DNA of 64,000 nt from Albifimbria verrucaria (taxonomy: Eukaryota; Ascomycota; Sordariomycetes; Hypocreales; Stachybotryaceae). The stretch covers positions 2,976,001 to 3,040,000 of the forward strand of contig JAHREC010000009.1 of the NCBI GenBank assembly GCA_020081605.1. The letters run 5' to 3'. The translations under genes were made by a program, and so were the position numbers. Positions 11,898 through 23,214 of this stretch are shown piece by piece. The notes beneath the pieces were generated by a model. It was not told where the DNA came from and did no database searches. It was given only the letters and a program-made list of their open reading frames with translations. How positions within the stretch are numbered: position 1 is the first letter of the stretch; each line of letters begins with the position of its first letter.

Positions 11898-12416
11898 CGA
11901 CCGCTTACAGAGTATTGAAATAGGATCTCATCGGACCAAGGTTGAATTTTTCACTCGGAAGGACTTTCCGTAAATGATTGTATCAGAACCTATTCGCAGG
12001 TTCGGATGATACGATGTTATGTTTGATATTACATTGAAGCAGGGTAACATGGCCTACTTTGTCTGCTAGTATAATTATGTGCTTCTCCTAGAAACACAGT
12101 GGCTTCTGCTACCTATTGGTTATTAAAGAATTTGAGAGTATTAAGTCTTGAAGTCTGTATAAATGTACGTATATATATACGTACCCATATATTCAGTAGG
12201 GGAAAAATTGTTAGGCCTTCCAGATATTAACGAGCTTGGAGTTTTTAGCTAGTAGGATCAGCTTGAAGGAATGGGGAATAGAAAACTCAATAAAAAAATT
12301 AACTGAACCTATAGCTACATGCCCTGCCTATTTGCCAGGATAGTCAAAGTGCGCGGGCTTGGTAGAGTGGAAACATGAACGGTTTTGTATTTTTGTTTCC
12401 AGAACGCTGTGCTCTA
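11898..12416. other. intergenic, A/T-rich with a perfect palindrome
   Basis: Downstream of the F-box-like gene there is no supported coding sequence. Base composition is A/T-rich. A perfect 20-base palindrome lies at 12165-12184 and is listed separately. Confidence 0.45.
12165..12184. repeat. perfect 20-bp palindrome
   Basis: GTACGTATATATATACGTAC reads the same on both strands. It has an alternating purine-pyrimidine centre and could form a cruciform. It lies in gene-free A/T-rich DNA; no function is implied. Confidence 0.9.
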
Positions 12417-13109
12417 CTACAGCGAAATTGGGCTAAAGTGAGTAAGTATGGCCGAAGTCGATTGCGGCGCATATACGTCCCAATCACAGGAAGCCATGAT
12501 CCCCAGCCAAGCACGGAGGTCCTCCAGATCCCCCCATTTTCGACGACTCTCCATACTTTCGAGTTTCTGATCTAACACCATCTGATACTCCCTCGTATCC
12601 TGATTTGCAAGACAATCCTTGACCTCTTCGATCTGCTCGGCTGTGTGTAGCCCGTCGAGTGCAGTTCCTATGAAGTAGGATAGTGCATGGGCAGGGAGTG
12701 CCTTCTTAACTTGGGCCCAGTTCTCTTAGGTCCACCCCAGAGCACGGTTGCTCCATGGCTCGTCAAGCCCATGATCCAGGTGAGGTAATAAATCTACCGA
12801 GTTTCAGTCTATGATCTAACCAATGTTGAAGCTCATATAGGTTAAGTGGGAGAAGAGTGTATAAATTGTCCAATGTATACCATGAATCGAATAAGGCGCA
12901 GATTTCTGCTTCAATAAGACTCGGGGTTGTACTTATATCCTGGTCCTTGACTGAATCGGTGAAGATGTGGCTGAGCACCCATTTGACGAGTCCAGCATTC
13001 GATGCACGCCCGAGACATTCTGATGCCAGATACTGCTCATCCTCGTGGGTGGATCTCTTCCAAAGGTCCAGTAGGGCTTTGAGTTCTTCAAGCCCACCAT
13101 AGGCCGCCG
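12417..13109 (-). pseudogene. relic of a fungal protein, C-terminal part only
   Basis: Read on the minus strand, fragments in order resemble one protein: DIAAAYGGLEELKALLDLW, ASECLGRASNAGLVKWVLSH, IEAEICALFDSWYTLDNLY, EPWSNRALGWT, ENWAQVKKALPAHALSYFIG and RKWGDLEDLRAWLGIMASC. A stop (TAA) sits between GWT and ENW where CAA (Gln) would fit, and there is a frame change near 12770. The 5' side runs straight into very A/T-rich DNA (13110-13240) with no continuation. The pattern suggests a gene copy truncated and mutated by RIP. The family is not identified; ankyrin-containing fungal proteins sometimes end this way, but that is a guess. Confidence 0.5.
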
Positions 13110-13403
13110 CAATATCTATAAAACTATTTTACTTATTATTTAGCTATACTACCTTAAGGTTATAAATAGTTTAATATCTTTAAGCTGTAAATAATTTAAT
13201 TTCTTAAGCCGGCACTACATAGAGTCATAGACTATTTAGAATATTAGCTTACCTGGTGGACTACTGCTATAACTTGTTTAGCTGGGGATGCTCTCAGGTA
13301 TAGTTTGGGTTATTACTATGGTTGTCGAATCCTTGGTGGTCTCAGCCGTGGTAGTGAACGTATTTTAAGAAGTTTTACTAAAAATCCAATTAAGATTTAT
13401 ACT
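13110..13403. repeat. A/T-rich, RIP-like degenerate DNA
   Basis: The stretch 13115-13240 consists mostly of TTA/TAA/ATA words, with many TpA steps and no open frame, as expected of DNA subjected to repeat-induced point mutation. It abuts the relic on its left and the tail of the next minus-strand gene on its right. Confidence 0.55.
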
Positions 13404-14320
13404 TTATACTCTAACCCGAGCCTGGCAGTGATCTTTAGTATAAAGCCTAGTTGAAAACATAGGTAGCGCATTGGAGGATTCGGCTGGCTCGGTGCGGACC
13501 ACTTTGTATCTTGGGTTTTGGTTCCCTGCAGTCAGTGCCCCAAAGAGGCTATCCATGCTAGGCGCGTCCATAAGACGTGAATTTCCCGGCACCAAAGGGA
13601 TGTTTACACCTGGGCTCCACGCGTCCAAAACCATCGGCTCTAGGATATCAGCCGGTCGATGGTCATCCTCGTCCTTCTGCCATTGGCTTAATGTGCGTAA
13701 ATCTAGCATCGACCGTGAGCTGTTGAGCGATGGAGAATGGCGGTTCGCCGGCCCTGCCATGTCGCTGCTACTGAGGTACTCGGTTAGCAGAGGAGGCCGG
13801 CTGATACGTTTATACGCTCGGTGCATCCGAGGAGTTGTTGTTTGGGGCGATGTGTTTACGCAAGCAGTCGGCTGGGCGTTTCGTTCTGCTGGCTGGAAGT
13901 CCTGGACCCCATCAAGAAGCGGGAGCGAGAAAACGCGCTTGTTGTTCGTGGTTATGGTATCTGTATGGATGCAACTCTCCGAGACGGCAAGGGTCGGAGA
14001 AGGCGATGGCTCCTTCGCGGACGGTATAGTGATCGCTGGGGAATGGCGGGCATCGGCGGAGGCGGCGTGATATCCCTTAGTTGGCTCCGGCGCGCTGAGG
14101 CCAAGCAGGGCGATGAGACGGCTCGTTTCGCTGCGAGGCCATGTCCGTAGCGATGACGGCGGGGCTTCTCGTAGAAATCGATTGCCTCTGCGACGGGGAC
14201 ATGAACATCGGGTGAATTGTTTAGGTCGGCTAGCAACAGGTGAACCTCGGTCTCATCGAGCTGGTCCAGCAGCTTGTCGATGGAGGGACTCGAACGGTGG
14301 CCGGGGATAGCACACGGCAT
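13404..14320 (-). CDS. hypothetical protein, probably disordered
   Basis: Two overlapping frames on the minus strand make one protein of about 300 residues. The N-terminal half starts MPCAIPGHRSSPSIDKLLDQ, includes DETEVHLLLADLNNSPDVHV, then a proline run (ITPPPPMPAIP). The C-terminal half continues with PAITIPSAKEPSPSPTLAV, QDFQPAERNAQPTACVNTS and ILEPMVLDAWSPGVNIPL. The switch near 14030-14070 needs a single-base indel. Composition is rich in Pro, Ser and Arg; no enzymatic domain or membrane helix was seen. Regular fungal codon use supports it as a gene. Function unknown. Confidence 0.5.
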
Positions 14321-15162
14321 ACTCCTCCTTCTTTTCCTATCGTGCTACTCGGTCCATCTGTGCCTCTTCCATGACATGGCTATTAAAGCAGCAACCTGGA
14401 GCCGTATATGACACAAGGTGTTCGCGACAGACTCTTTCTGCCGTCGTCTAATCTAATCTAATCTGCCCCTGATCGACGCATGTTTACAACTGACTTGTCC
14501 TACTTGAGCTAGTCACGACCGGGATTAGAGCCACAAACATCGCTCCGCTTATATATTTGATACATCATCATACGAAATTCCGCACACTTGCCAATGCCAA
14601 AATTCGTTATGCGTCTTCTTGGCTCACTATGGCCTCTTCAAGACGTTGCTAGCGATGTGAGGCTAGTTAGCTGGAGGTATGATGTACTAATGAAAAGCAG
14701 AATTAAAGCACTTTTTTCCTTTCTTTTTATTCACCGTGCACTCGCCGGGGATACTACAGAGTACCCATCTCGTACATTTCCATTGCGCCACCTTAGCATC
14801 ACCCAGTGAGGAAAGAGAGGAGCGCCGGACAGTTGGCCCCTTCACCAAGCCTCCTTTCTTCAGCTAGCCATCAGACTCCTTGAAACTAGTCACACTTGCA
14901 CATTATACAGCCATTGTAGATGTCCTATACTGCTTTCGAACTCGCAACCGCTAGTTTCTCTCAGCCGTAGCTGATGGAGGTGGTTACATCACTCGTGGTG
15001 TTTAATAGTTGACTTTATTCTAATGTCTTTGTAACTCACCTTCTAAAACATTGTTGTTCTAATCAGCCATTTCATTGCAGCTATCCACTTTTCTCAGAAC
15101 CTGCTGTCAAGTGCAGTACTTTTCCAATAAGATTACATCTGGAAACAGGGAGTGACAGAACA
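14321..15162. other. intergenic, likely divergent promoters
   Basis: This is the region upstream of both the minus-strand hypothetical gene and the plus-strand HET gene. A five-base TCTAA unit is repeated at about 14450-14465. No supported gene. Confidence 0.4.
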
Positions 15163-17330
15163 ATGGCCTCTGTTCCTACACAGTTGCATTCTATCATCAC
15201 TGATAACAGTAATTTATACGATACACTTCCCACGAGTACCTCAATTCGGATTATGAAGCTATACCCCGGTGTAGGGGATGAAGACCTGTTATGTAGCTTT
15301 GTCGTCGTGGATTTTGAGAAGAGTGAATCTTTTCACGCGCTCAGTTACTGTTGGGGAAAAGAACCGGCTGCAAAAGTCATTTTTGCAATGGCCATCGATT
15401 TAGAGTCACAAAAAACCTTTTCATGGCTCTGCAGCATCTACGTCTAGCTTCCAAGGTGCGCTACATGTGGGTTGACGCTGTAAGACAGTATTATTCCTTT
15501 GCTCTGCGAGACAGACTCTAAATGCTCTTCTCCGTCTAGATATGTATAAACCAGGATAGTACTGCGGAGAGGAACCAACAAGTACCGCTTATGGGTCAAC
15601 TATACCAGAAGGCAGAACAAGTGATCGTATGGCTGGGCGAAAGGGATGAAACGACTACGCTCGCATTGGAAACAATGAAAACCATATTTAAGTCGTGCTG
15701 TACTGAGCTATACGGTCCCGCCACTGTTGAGGACTGGGTCATGAAGCTGAGTAATGATGCCGACTGGTATGCATTGCGAGAGAAAACCATGAAAACCGCA
15801 GTGCCTAACTGGCCAGAAGACCCTGAAACCTGCGCCAAGGCACTACAGCAGTTCTTTAAGCGACCGTGGTTCTCACGAATTTGGGTAATACAAGAAGTCA
15901 GAGACTCCCAAAATATCGTGGTTCAGATTGCGGAAACCACCTTGGCATGGAGCATAATCACAGTAACAGCGGCATGGGTGGTTTATGCACCCTCACCAGT
16001 CACTCACATAAACGAACCATATAAGTTTGGCGGATTCCTGCATGCCGACCTCATGCAGCAAAAACTGTTTACTACACAAGACGATGTGCCTTTCCTAGAA
16101 GTTCTCGACCGCTGCCGAAGCTTTAAAAGCTCCATTCCCACAGACCGAATCTTTGCTTTGCTTCAATACCCAGCAGCGCGCATCCAAGAAGTTGAGAATA
16201 GCCGAGATCCTACAACGAGAATCACATACCCGTTGGACAGCCAGAAGAATCCATTTGCATCTCACTTCAAAATAAAGGTAGACTATGACTTGAGTTTGCT
16301 CGAGGTCTACCGTCAAATAGTGATTCGCTCCATTTCCGAGGGCTCGAGTCTGCAAGTACTGAGCCATGCAATCGAGGACCAGGACAAGCGCAAAGGCTAT
16401 CCGAGCTGGATGCCGGTTTGGCATGCGACAAGTTCTAGATTTACAGGTCCTCACAGGACCTACCTATTCAACGCAAGCAGAGGATATGGTCCTCAGCTTA
16501 GCACATACACAGACCCCAGTTTGATCGGCTTACGCGGGCTCGTAATTGACATGGTGACCGGAACCAATGTCAACATCAAGTTGCAGGCACGAAAATCACA
16601 ACGACACGATTCATTCGGCATTGTGACCACGAGAACTAGAATTCGGGACACAGCCAGGTTAATTGTACGCGATTGTTGGCAACCAGAACATAACTGGTTA
16701 CAGGACAAGGTGTGTCGGACAGGTTCCTACAAGGACGCGCATTTTCAAGATTTCTGCGCTTACATGACCGAGAGATTGACAAAATTCTCGGGACCTGCCC
16801 TGATATCACTCCACGGCAAATGGTGTGACATCTGCGTAGAGAGACATGTCGTGACCCCAGCTATCGACCCGAATGAAAACCTAGAGATATTGCATTGCGA
16901 AACTTGTCCTGACTTTGACATGTGCCTTGCATGTCATAGTTCTGGCCATACATGTCCAGGTCAGCACACATTGTTTCCACGTCCAATTCCTAGTATGGTA
17001 TGCGACCTGGATGAAGATGTGAAATCCATGCTGAGGTCGGAGCAAGGAAATGGTAACTCTGGGCGCTTCGATTTAGGGGTACGCCAGTCATTTGATCAAC
17101 AGTCCTTCATTACACTAGACAATGGCCTTCTTGGTATAGGGTCGGAAATAACCTGTATTAATGATCTAGTGGTCGTGTTCTTTGGCGGTAGAGTGCCGTT
17201 CCTTTTGCGACAGAATGGCCCGTTTTTCAGTCTCCTTGGGGAATGCTATCTTCACGGCTTCATGGATGGAGAAGCGATTGATGCGTGGCATAAAGGGCAG
17301 CTACGGGAAGAACTTTTTATTATAATATAG
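15163..17330 (+). CDS. HET-domain protein with a ZZ-type zinc finger
   Basis: HET domains trigger heterokaryon-incompatibility cell death in filamentous fungi, usually downstream of a recognition partner. The HET blocks are visible: FHALSYCWGKE, then RYMWVDA | ICINQD across an intron (about 15480-15540, ending ccgtctag), then MGQLYQKAEQVIVWLGE and FFKRPWFSRIWVIQEV. After a long helical middle, a ZZ-like finger occupies 16822-16990: CDIC, CETC, CLAC, then spaced His and Cys before HTLFPRP. The C-terminal LRQNGPFFSLLGECYLHGFMDGEA is the usual end of HET proteins. One frame slip at the T-run 15380-15384 restores the second HET segment (CNGHRFRVTKNLFMALQHL). Full length is about 720 residues. Confidence 0.9.
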
Positions 17331-18530
17331 AAGAATAAAGGATAATAAGGTATCGATATAAGGCATTTGCTGGCAAGTGCAAGCGCCTTCGGGCCTGTGG
17401 AGGCTTTAAAAGGAATATCCTTTTGTAGGTTATTGGCCAATAACTGAGATTAAATCCCATTGAGCATAGTATCACCCTCCGCAATATACTCATATTATCA
17501 GTCAATATAGGAATGTGAGCCCTTCCCTTGGGGTTAAGCAAAGCGGAAAGCTGGGGGCTTGGGAATGCCTCCGGCGGCGATTGCATCGAGCCGGCCTCGC
17601 TACGCTCGATATCATGATATTATCAGGGCCCTAGGAATCAGGATCGTCAGGAACATCGTCAAAGGGCTCAGGGCTCGAAGTAGCCGGGTCAAGAACCACC
17701 ACAGGGCAAGACAGGTAGCAGTTAAAGACATTAAGAACAGCCATTAAAAGATGAATTAACCTCTGGCCAATAACCTTACGTGATATGACCTTCGATTAAT
17801 CGCCGACGAGATAGATAGTAATTATCCTGAAGGTGATCAGCCTGACGAGCCAGGAGTCGATCCAGTGTTGTCCAGAAAACACAAGGACGGAACGATGAAT
17901 TCTGAGAACCTGCACACCCGGACAGACCTGGGAGGGGATGACCTGCCATTCAATATCACTGACTACACGTTGCCTGACCCCTTGTATTTCCAGGCTCGCC
18001 CAAAACCAACGACGGAACTCAGCAGTAGACTCGTAGGTAACGGGCGTTTTTATTCTGTCTAACATGCTCTGGGTGATTGAACTCCCTGGAGTATTATACG
18101 AGTTTACTCCAAGCTGAGAGATTTAATTCCTGGGCTTGTGATTACTCGTACACCCGATGACTATTGTATTAAGGTATGTTCTCCTATCAGTATTGATTCA
18201 TAAAATAACAAGGCATAGGTTGTGTAAAGTCTTGTCAGACATGTAAGGATGGAGGGCACAAGGACTGACGGATACGCTTAAAGTACAATCCATGCAACAA
18301 TCCAGGAGCCGCAAGGTTGTCTGCAGAGTCAATCCAAGGACGGTATGGGGACGGTTATCATGGCAGTAGATGGCTTCGTCAATAGCCGGCTCAGTTGTGA
18401 CCCCTCGAGTCGCAAATAACACAAACTATCGAAACCAAATAATGAGAACTATAGTACAATAGCAATAACGATACATGACGTTTGTCCTTCCTCAGCGACG
18501 GAAGGCAACCTCCAGTTCTCCACAAACGCC
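17331..18530. other. intergenic, probable degenerate DNA
   Basis: About 1.2 kb separates the converging HET and peptidase genes. Short open frames occur on both strands, none with recognisable similarity. The words around 17430 and 17765 (GGCCAATAAC) suggest degenerate repeats. No transposase or RNA gene could be supported. Confidence 0.35.
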
Positions 18531-20405
18531 TCAGGTAGAAGTGGTATTGTTAGTTAATCCTTCAACCACAACATCCCAGCCCGTATTCCCTGAGAAAATA
18601 GACACTGTTACGTCATCACACACAGTGTCCGTCGCAGATAACTCCCCAGTATTAAAGTAGGCGCGTATGGACTGGGCGACACATAGTGATCCTTGCGCCA
18701 TGGTCGTATGCTATGAAGCTGTTAACAACAGATGTTCATTTGAGCAGCTTGTGGGAAAACATACGCCATAACTATTTTGCTCCAGAAGAATGCTTCCAGC
18801 CAAAGTCTGACTCACATTGCGCGCGGAGGCGAGAGGAGTAACCGGATCGAACCGATTATTCACAAAAAGCACCGGGTTTCTTGTCTTCACAGACTCCAGA
18901 TTGCCATCAAATTGTTTCTTTGCAGGTAACTGCCACTGTGCGCACCGGGCAACGACCTGATCGGCTGCGTCGCCAAAGCGACTCAAATCTCGCCGCGCTT
19001 GGAAAATCGGGTCAAGCTCTACCAGATCGGTATTTTGCGTTATCACGTCGCCACACTTGATTCCAAATTGAGACTCGTCAGTTGCACCTCCCATCCCAGC
19101 GAAGCCTGCAAGGACAGTAATGTTGGGGGTGGCACCGTCCACGAAATTTGCGATTTCTTTCAGCCCCCTGCGAGTTGTGGCCACTGGCTAGGAAAATTCA
19201 GGGAGCTTAAGATGATTGTCTTGAGAACACTGTAGTCAATCAAGAATCCTCCACCTGGGGCACCGCCACCGGGTACAGGCAGGGACAGAGGAAGTGGATT
19301 CTCTCTGAGACGATCGAGTACGCCATAAAGGTACACTTCAAGCTGTCCGGCCATCATGTTATCTGCTAGCGGACATACTACTGGATTATCAACGCAACCT
19401 TGACAGAATCCACGGAACACATCATCGACAGATGAGAACAGTTCGATCTCGCTATATGGAATTAGCATTACCACAGATGAGACAATTCGGAATACTTAAC
19501 GTGTTTCTGTAGTATTCAATTGGATTGATAACACCGTCAAGAACCATTTTATCGACTCGATTGGGAAACATTCCAAGGATGGTAGCTCCCAATAGAGTAC
19601 CGTAAGACATGCCTATGATATTATTATGAGTTATTAGTCTCTCACAAATGGGAACCATCTCACCCCAAAAGCGAATCATTTTGTCTTCCTCCAGCACTTC
19701 CACCACACGCATGGTATCTTGTGCTGTGAAGGCCGTTCCGACAAATCTTCCAGTTTCGTTCTGACTCATGGCACAGTTCTGCGTATAGATGGTTTCTCTA
19801 GCCCAAAGTTCGCCTAGGGCAACATCTGAAGCGTTCCCGGTAATGGCGCCTGTGCTGAAGAAACGGGAAATAGAGTCGGGGTAGCATGAAAACGTGAGAG
19901 TTGTATTCGTTCCTCTGCAGATAGACGTTAGTCAAACGTAACTGCTAGAAGAATAGCTGGGATTACCGTGGAATGACGTTCACAAGGTCATAGTTACCAC
20001 CTGTTGCACTGGAAAGGAATTCAGTCTCGAAAAGAACATTCGGGCTAATTGCTTCCAACATACGCTATAAGCCTAGCCTGGAATGCACCGAACTCATCAA
20101 TACCAGCAGCACCTGGACCCCCAAAGTTAAAGAAGATGCTCCCTTTGCTGGGTTGTTTCGTTGCTTTGAGACGTAATATTTGGATGTCAACCATCTTATC
20201 TGATTCCTTGTTGGTGTAATCAAGGGGTCATCATTTTACCGCACTCAAATGGTATCGGTACACCAAGTATATCGAAATCACATGGTCCCCAACGGATATT
20301 GTTGTCGACACATATACCATTTTGTCCGTTCTTTTCCTGTGAGCTGCCTAGCCCAGCGAAAGTCAGGACCGCGAGAAGCGACAGGTGGAATTGTGGAAGA
20401 CGCAT
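18531..20405 (-). CDS. Secreted TAP-type serine peptidase (alpha/beta hydrolase)
   Basis: The N-terminus MRLPQFHLSLLAVLTFAGLG is a signal peptide, followed by a mature start with WGPCDFD, typical of the tripeptidyl-aminopeptidase/proline-iminopeptidase S33 group. Later come FFNFGGPGAAG (oxyanion region), GMSYGTLLGATILGMFPNRV with the nucleophile Ser in GMSYG, and the TAP-like C-terminal domain with PVLFVNNRFDPVTPLASARN carrying the acid Asp. The last exon is read from about 18725 to 18531 (SLCVAQSIRAYFNTGELSAT, ending EGLTNNTTST). Introns lie near 19480, 19630 and 19950 and after NSYG near 18770. The catalytic His would sit at the final splice (HS), where the frame is unclear by one base. It probably cleaves peptides outside the cell. 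Confidence 0.82.
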
Positions 20406-21090
20406 GTTCGAATTATAGGAGTAAGGTCAAGTAGAGTAAGAAATCTAAAGAACAGAAAATGGGATTCTCCATTCTCTCCGGTATATATAGATTTTACGGA
20501 AGGCGAAGATCAAAGCCCCGGAATATATTTACTATGTACCTCCTTACATTATTCCAGTATTTGGTGTCACTATAGAATTCTGCAGGGATGCACCAAATAG
20601 GGAGTTTGGCACCGCAGTCCTGGCTTCTCCTTGCTTACCAGAATCTTGGCCCAAGTATGACAGTGAACCTTAAATTAGAATAAACCAATTGAATCAAAAT
20701 CGCTACGAACAATCAAACCATGCCGGGGCGTGATACCTCATATCATCCAGGCTGACAAGGTTAAGATGAGCATCAGCTCAAGCTTGGCATGAGCAGGGGA
20801 TCCATGCAAGATGGCCATAGACGAATCAGAAGTCCATCAGTACGAGCCTACCAATAATTACCTTGCAGTCACGCTACTATATCAACTCAGGAGTCAATAA
20901 GTTCACATTACGTAGGTCTTGTCGATGTCCCAGTCTCATGCAACGCCTTACTTCTCTCAATTTGATTAGCCGGCTCGTTTATTCTTGATTCTCTTTTGAC
21001 ACGCGATTTTTGAAGGGTTTAGTAGACGAGGCGTAAAATTAACCACATTGTTTGGAATTAATTGTGCAAGCGGAAAGGAGGCATTCCACC
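20406..21090. promoter_or_regulatory. divergent promoter region of peptidase and regulator
   Basis: The peptidase gene (minus) and the Zn2Cys6 factor gene (plus) start at either end of this 685-base interval, so both promoters must lie here. No binding motif was convincingly identified. A shared promoter makes co-regulation possible but does not prove it. Confidence 0.45.
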
Positions 21091-22884
21091 ATGAACCATG
21101 ACGAGCCTCAAGCGAAGTCAACCAAGCGAAAGTTTCATAACAAAACCCGGACTGGTTGCAAAACGTGCAAGTAAGCGAATACATCTCCTCCTATTTACAG
21201 GAAGCGACACGCAAGAGATCTGAGACTGTTCCTTATTGGTAGGATTCGAAGAGTGCGATGTGACCAGGAGAGGCCTGCTTGCAAGCGTTGCATCACCACT
21301 GGTCGGACCTGTGACGGATATGGATTGGAACCCTCGCAGCCCTTTCCGTCGATCGGTGCGCAAAAGACAGGCCTAAGTAATGACAAGCTTTTGACTCAAA
21401 GTGGCAAACCTGCATTGGAACTTCGCAGTTACCAGTTCTTTGTTGAAGTGGTGGGTCCCTCTCTGTCCGAGGGCATGTTCTATCATTTTGGCAGCAGGAT
21501 ATTCCAAGGGCCTGCCAACAAGACTCGGCCATCTGGCATTGTGTGGTTAGCCTGAGCAGCACTTTTGAGCAATATCTATCTAGAGACAACCGCTTAGACA
21601 CCAGCGTGCTAGCATTGGAACAGTCAAATACGGCCATCAAGGTTTTGACCAAGTCCTTCAGTACTGATACCTGGTGGAGAGCACTCATTGTCAGCACAAT
21701 TTTCACCTGCAGCTCAATCTTTGACAATGACTTTGGTCAGGCGCAGATTCACTTCAACCATGGTTTCAAACTTCTTCGCGAGTTTGACACGGAGAAAAGC
21801 ATGAGCAAAGAACGCGGACCTCTGCAAACCACTGGTCAACAAACGTATACAGCAGCATGTGCTCCGGTGTCATTGTCAACAATACGATCTATACTAATTG
21901 GCTTTGAAATGCGAAACAACAAACTGGGCTCGGCCGGGCGTATCTCTCAACTGCCGACAATTCTTTCCAAACACGATGGACTCTACAAATGGAAAACCTA
22001 CGTGGCACCGAGCAATACCAAAGTATCTGGCCTGATCATATCGGTCAAGAACCTTGAAGAAGCCGTGAGAATCGCGGAATTACTCTTCTACCATGTCTCT
22101 ATAGAGACGCTGCAATATACGCACCATCTCAAGGGAATTTACAACAAGCCGAATGATGGAACATTTCCTAGTATGGAGCATTTACCGACCCCAATACCCA
22201 GGAAGCAATTCTCGGATGCATACAGCAACTCCAAAAAGCCACCGAACTATTCAAGAAAGACTTCAAGACGCGCAAGTGGCCACGACAGATTGGTGTCACG
22301 GAAGCAGAAATACGCAAAACGATACTGTCAATTCGTTTGATGCTTGAAACTGTACGATTGAAGCTCTCGCGGGCTCCAAATAGCCTCGGCAAGGAGACCA
22401 CGGAAACTTATTTACCGACACTATGTGCTCGTATTGTGGATCTATCAGACGAAATCATGCAACTCGAAAGGCTGTGCGGGCGAAAAGTAAGTGGCGGTGC
22501 TGTGCCAACCGCGAGTGTCATGAATCCTTTGTTCGAAGTGGCAACGAGTGGATATGGCTATGAAACAAGAAAGCGAGCCATTCGCCTGTTGCGGTACCCT
22601 CGCGTCGAAGGACTTTGGGACACAAGACTATCTGCTAGCCTGGCAGATGCCATCTTAGACAAAGAGCAAGCCGCTTCACAAGACTACAACCAGCCAGGCT
22701 TGGTAACCGTCTTGAATGACAGACTTATGTCCGGTGGATGGATGGTGGCGGATCGAGCAGGTGATTATATTCACCCCTGGCGCGAGTGGTCAACATGGTG
22801 ATATCGTTTGGGGAGGGAAACAGGCGAAGCTCGAGTTACGAACGCTCTATGATTGGATCAAGGATGCGCCGGCTCACGAAGTGA
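21091..22884 (+). CDS. Zn2Cys6 transcription factor with fungal-specific domain
   Basis: ATG at 21091 opens MNHDEPQAKSTKRKFHNKTR, and the binuclear cluster CKTCK|IRRVRCDQERPACKRCITTG spans an intron (about 21171-21243). Its six Cys have spacing 2-6-6-2-6. The middle region includes SFSTDTWWRALIVSTIFTCS and the C-terminus has the typical HPWREW. Frame slips occur near 21540, 22190 (after which EIRKTILSIRLMLETVRLKL reads on) and 22788 (one G missing in GAGTGG), all likely sequence errors. The stop is then TGA at 22882-22884, about 550-600 residues. It acts in the nucleus as a DNA-binding regulator; targets are unknown, although the divergent peptidase gene is a natural candidate. Confidence 0.85.
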
Positions 22885-23214
22885 CCATTACCTGGTAGTC
22901 AGCTCCCTGCTGGGAAGGGTGAAACTACAATTGGTCTTGAGAATTGTTGAGATGGTGCTACGAATACTGAATGAAGCTTCTAATCCTATCGGTAACTCTT
23001 GCTATAACCCGAGACTGCTCCCGCTCTTCCTTGATACCAACTGGGTATCTTATGAAACTTTGCAAATAAGGGCGAAAGCTGAAGCCCGATATTGTTCAGG
23101 TAAGGGCTGGACTGCATGGTTTCAAAAAATGAGTCACTCCGTTTGATTTGTGCTCGAAGTAGATCCTTCGATTGTAGAGCTTTTGTCTAAAGCTTTCATC
23201 AATAAAAATACACA
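22885..23214. other. intergenic, convergent 3' flanks
   Basis: No supported coding sequence lies between the end of the Zn2Cys6 gene and the end of the minus-strand aminotransferase relic. Confidence 0.4.
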
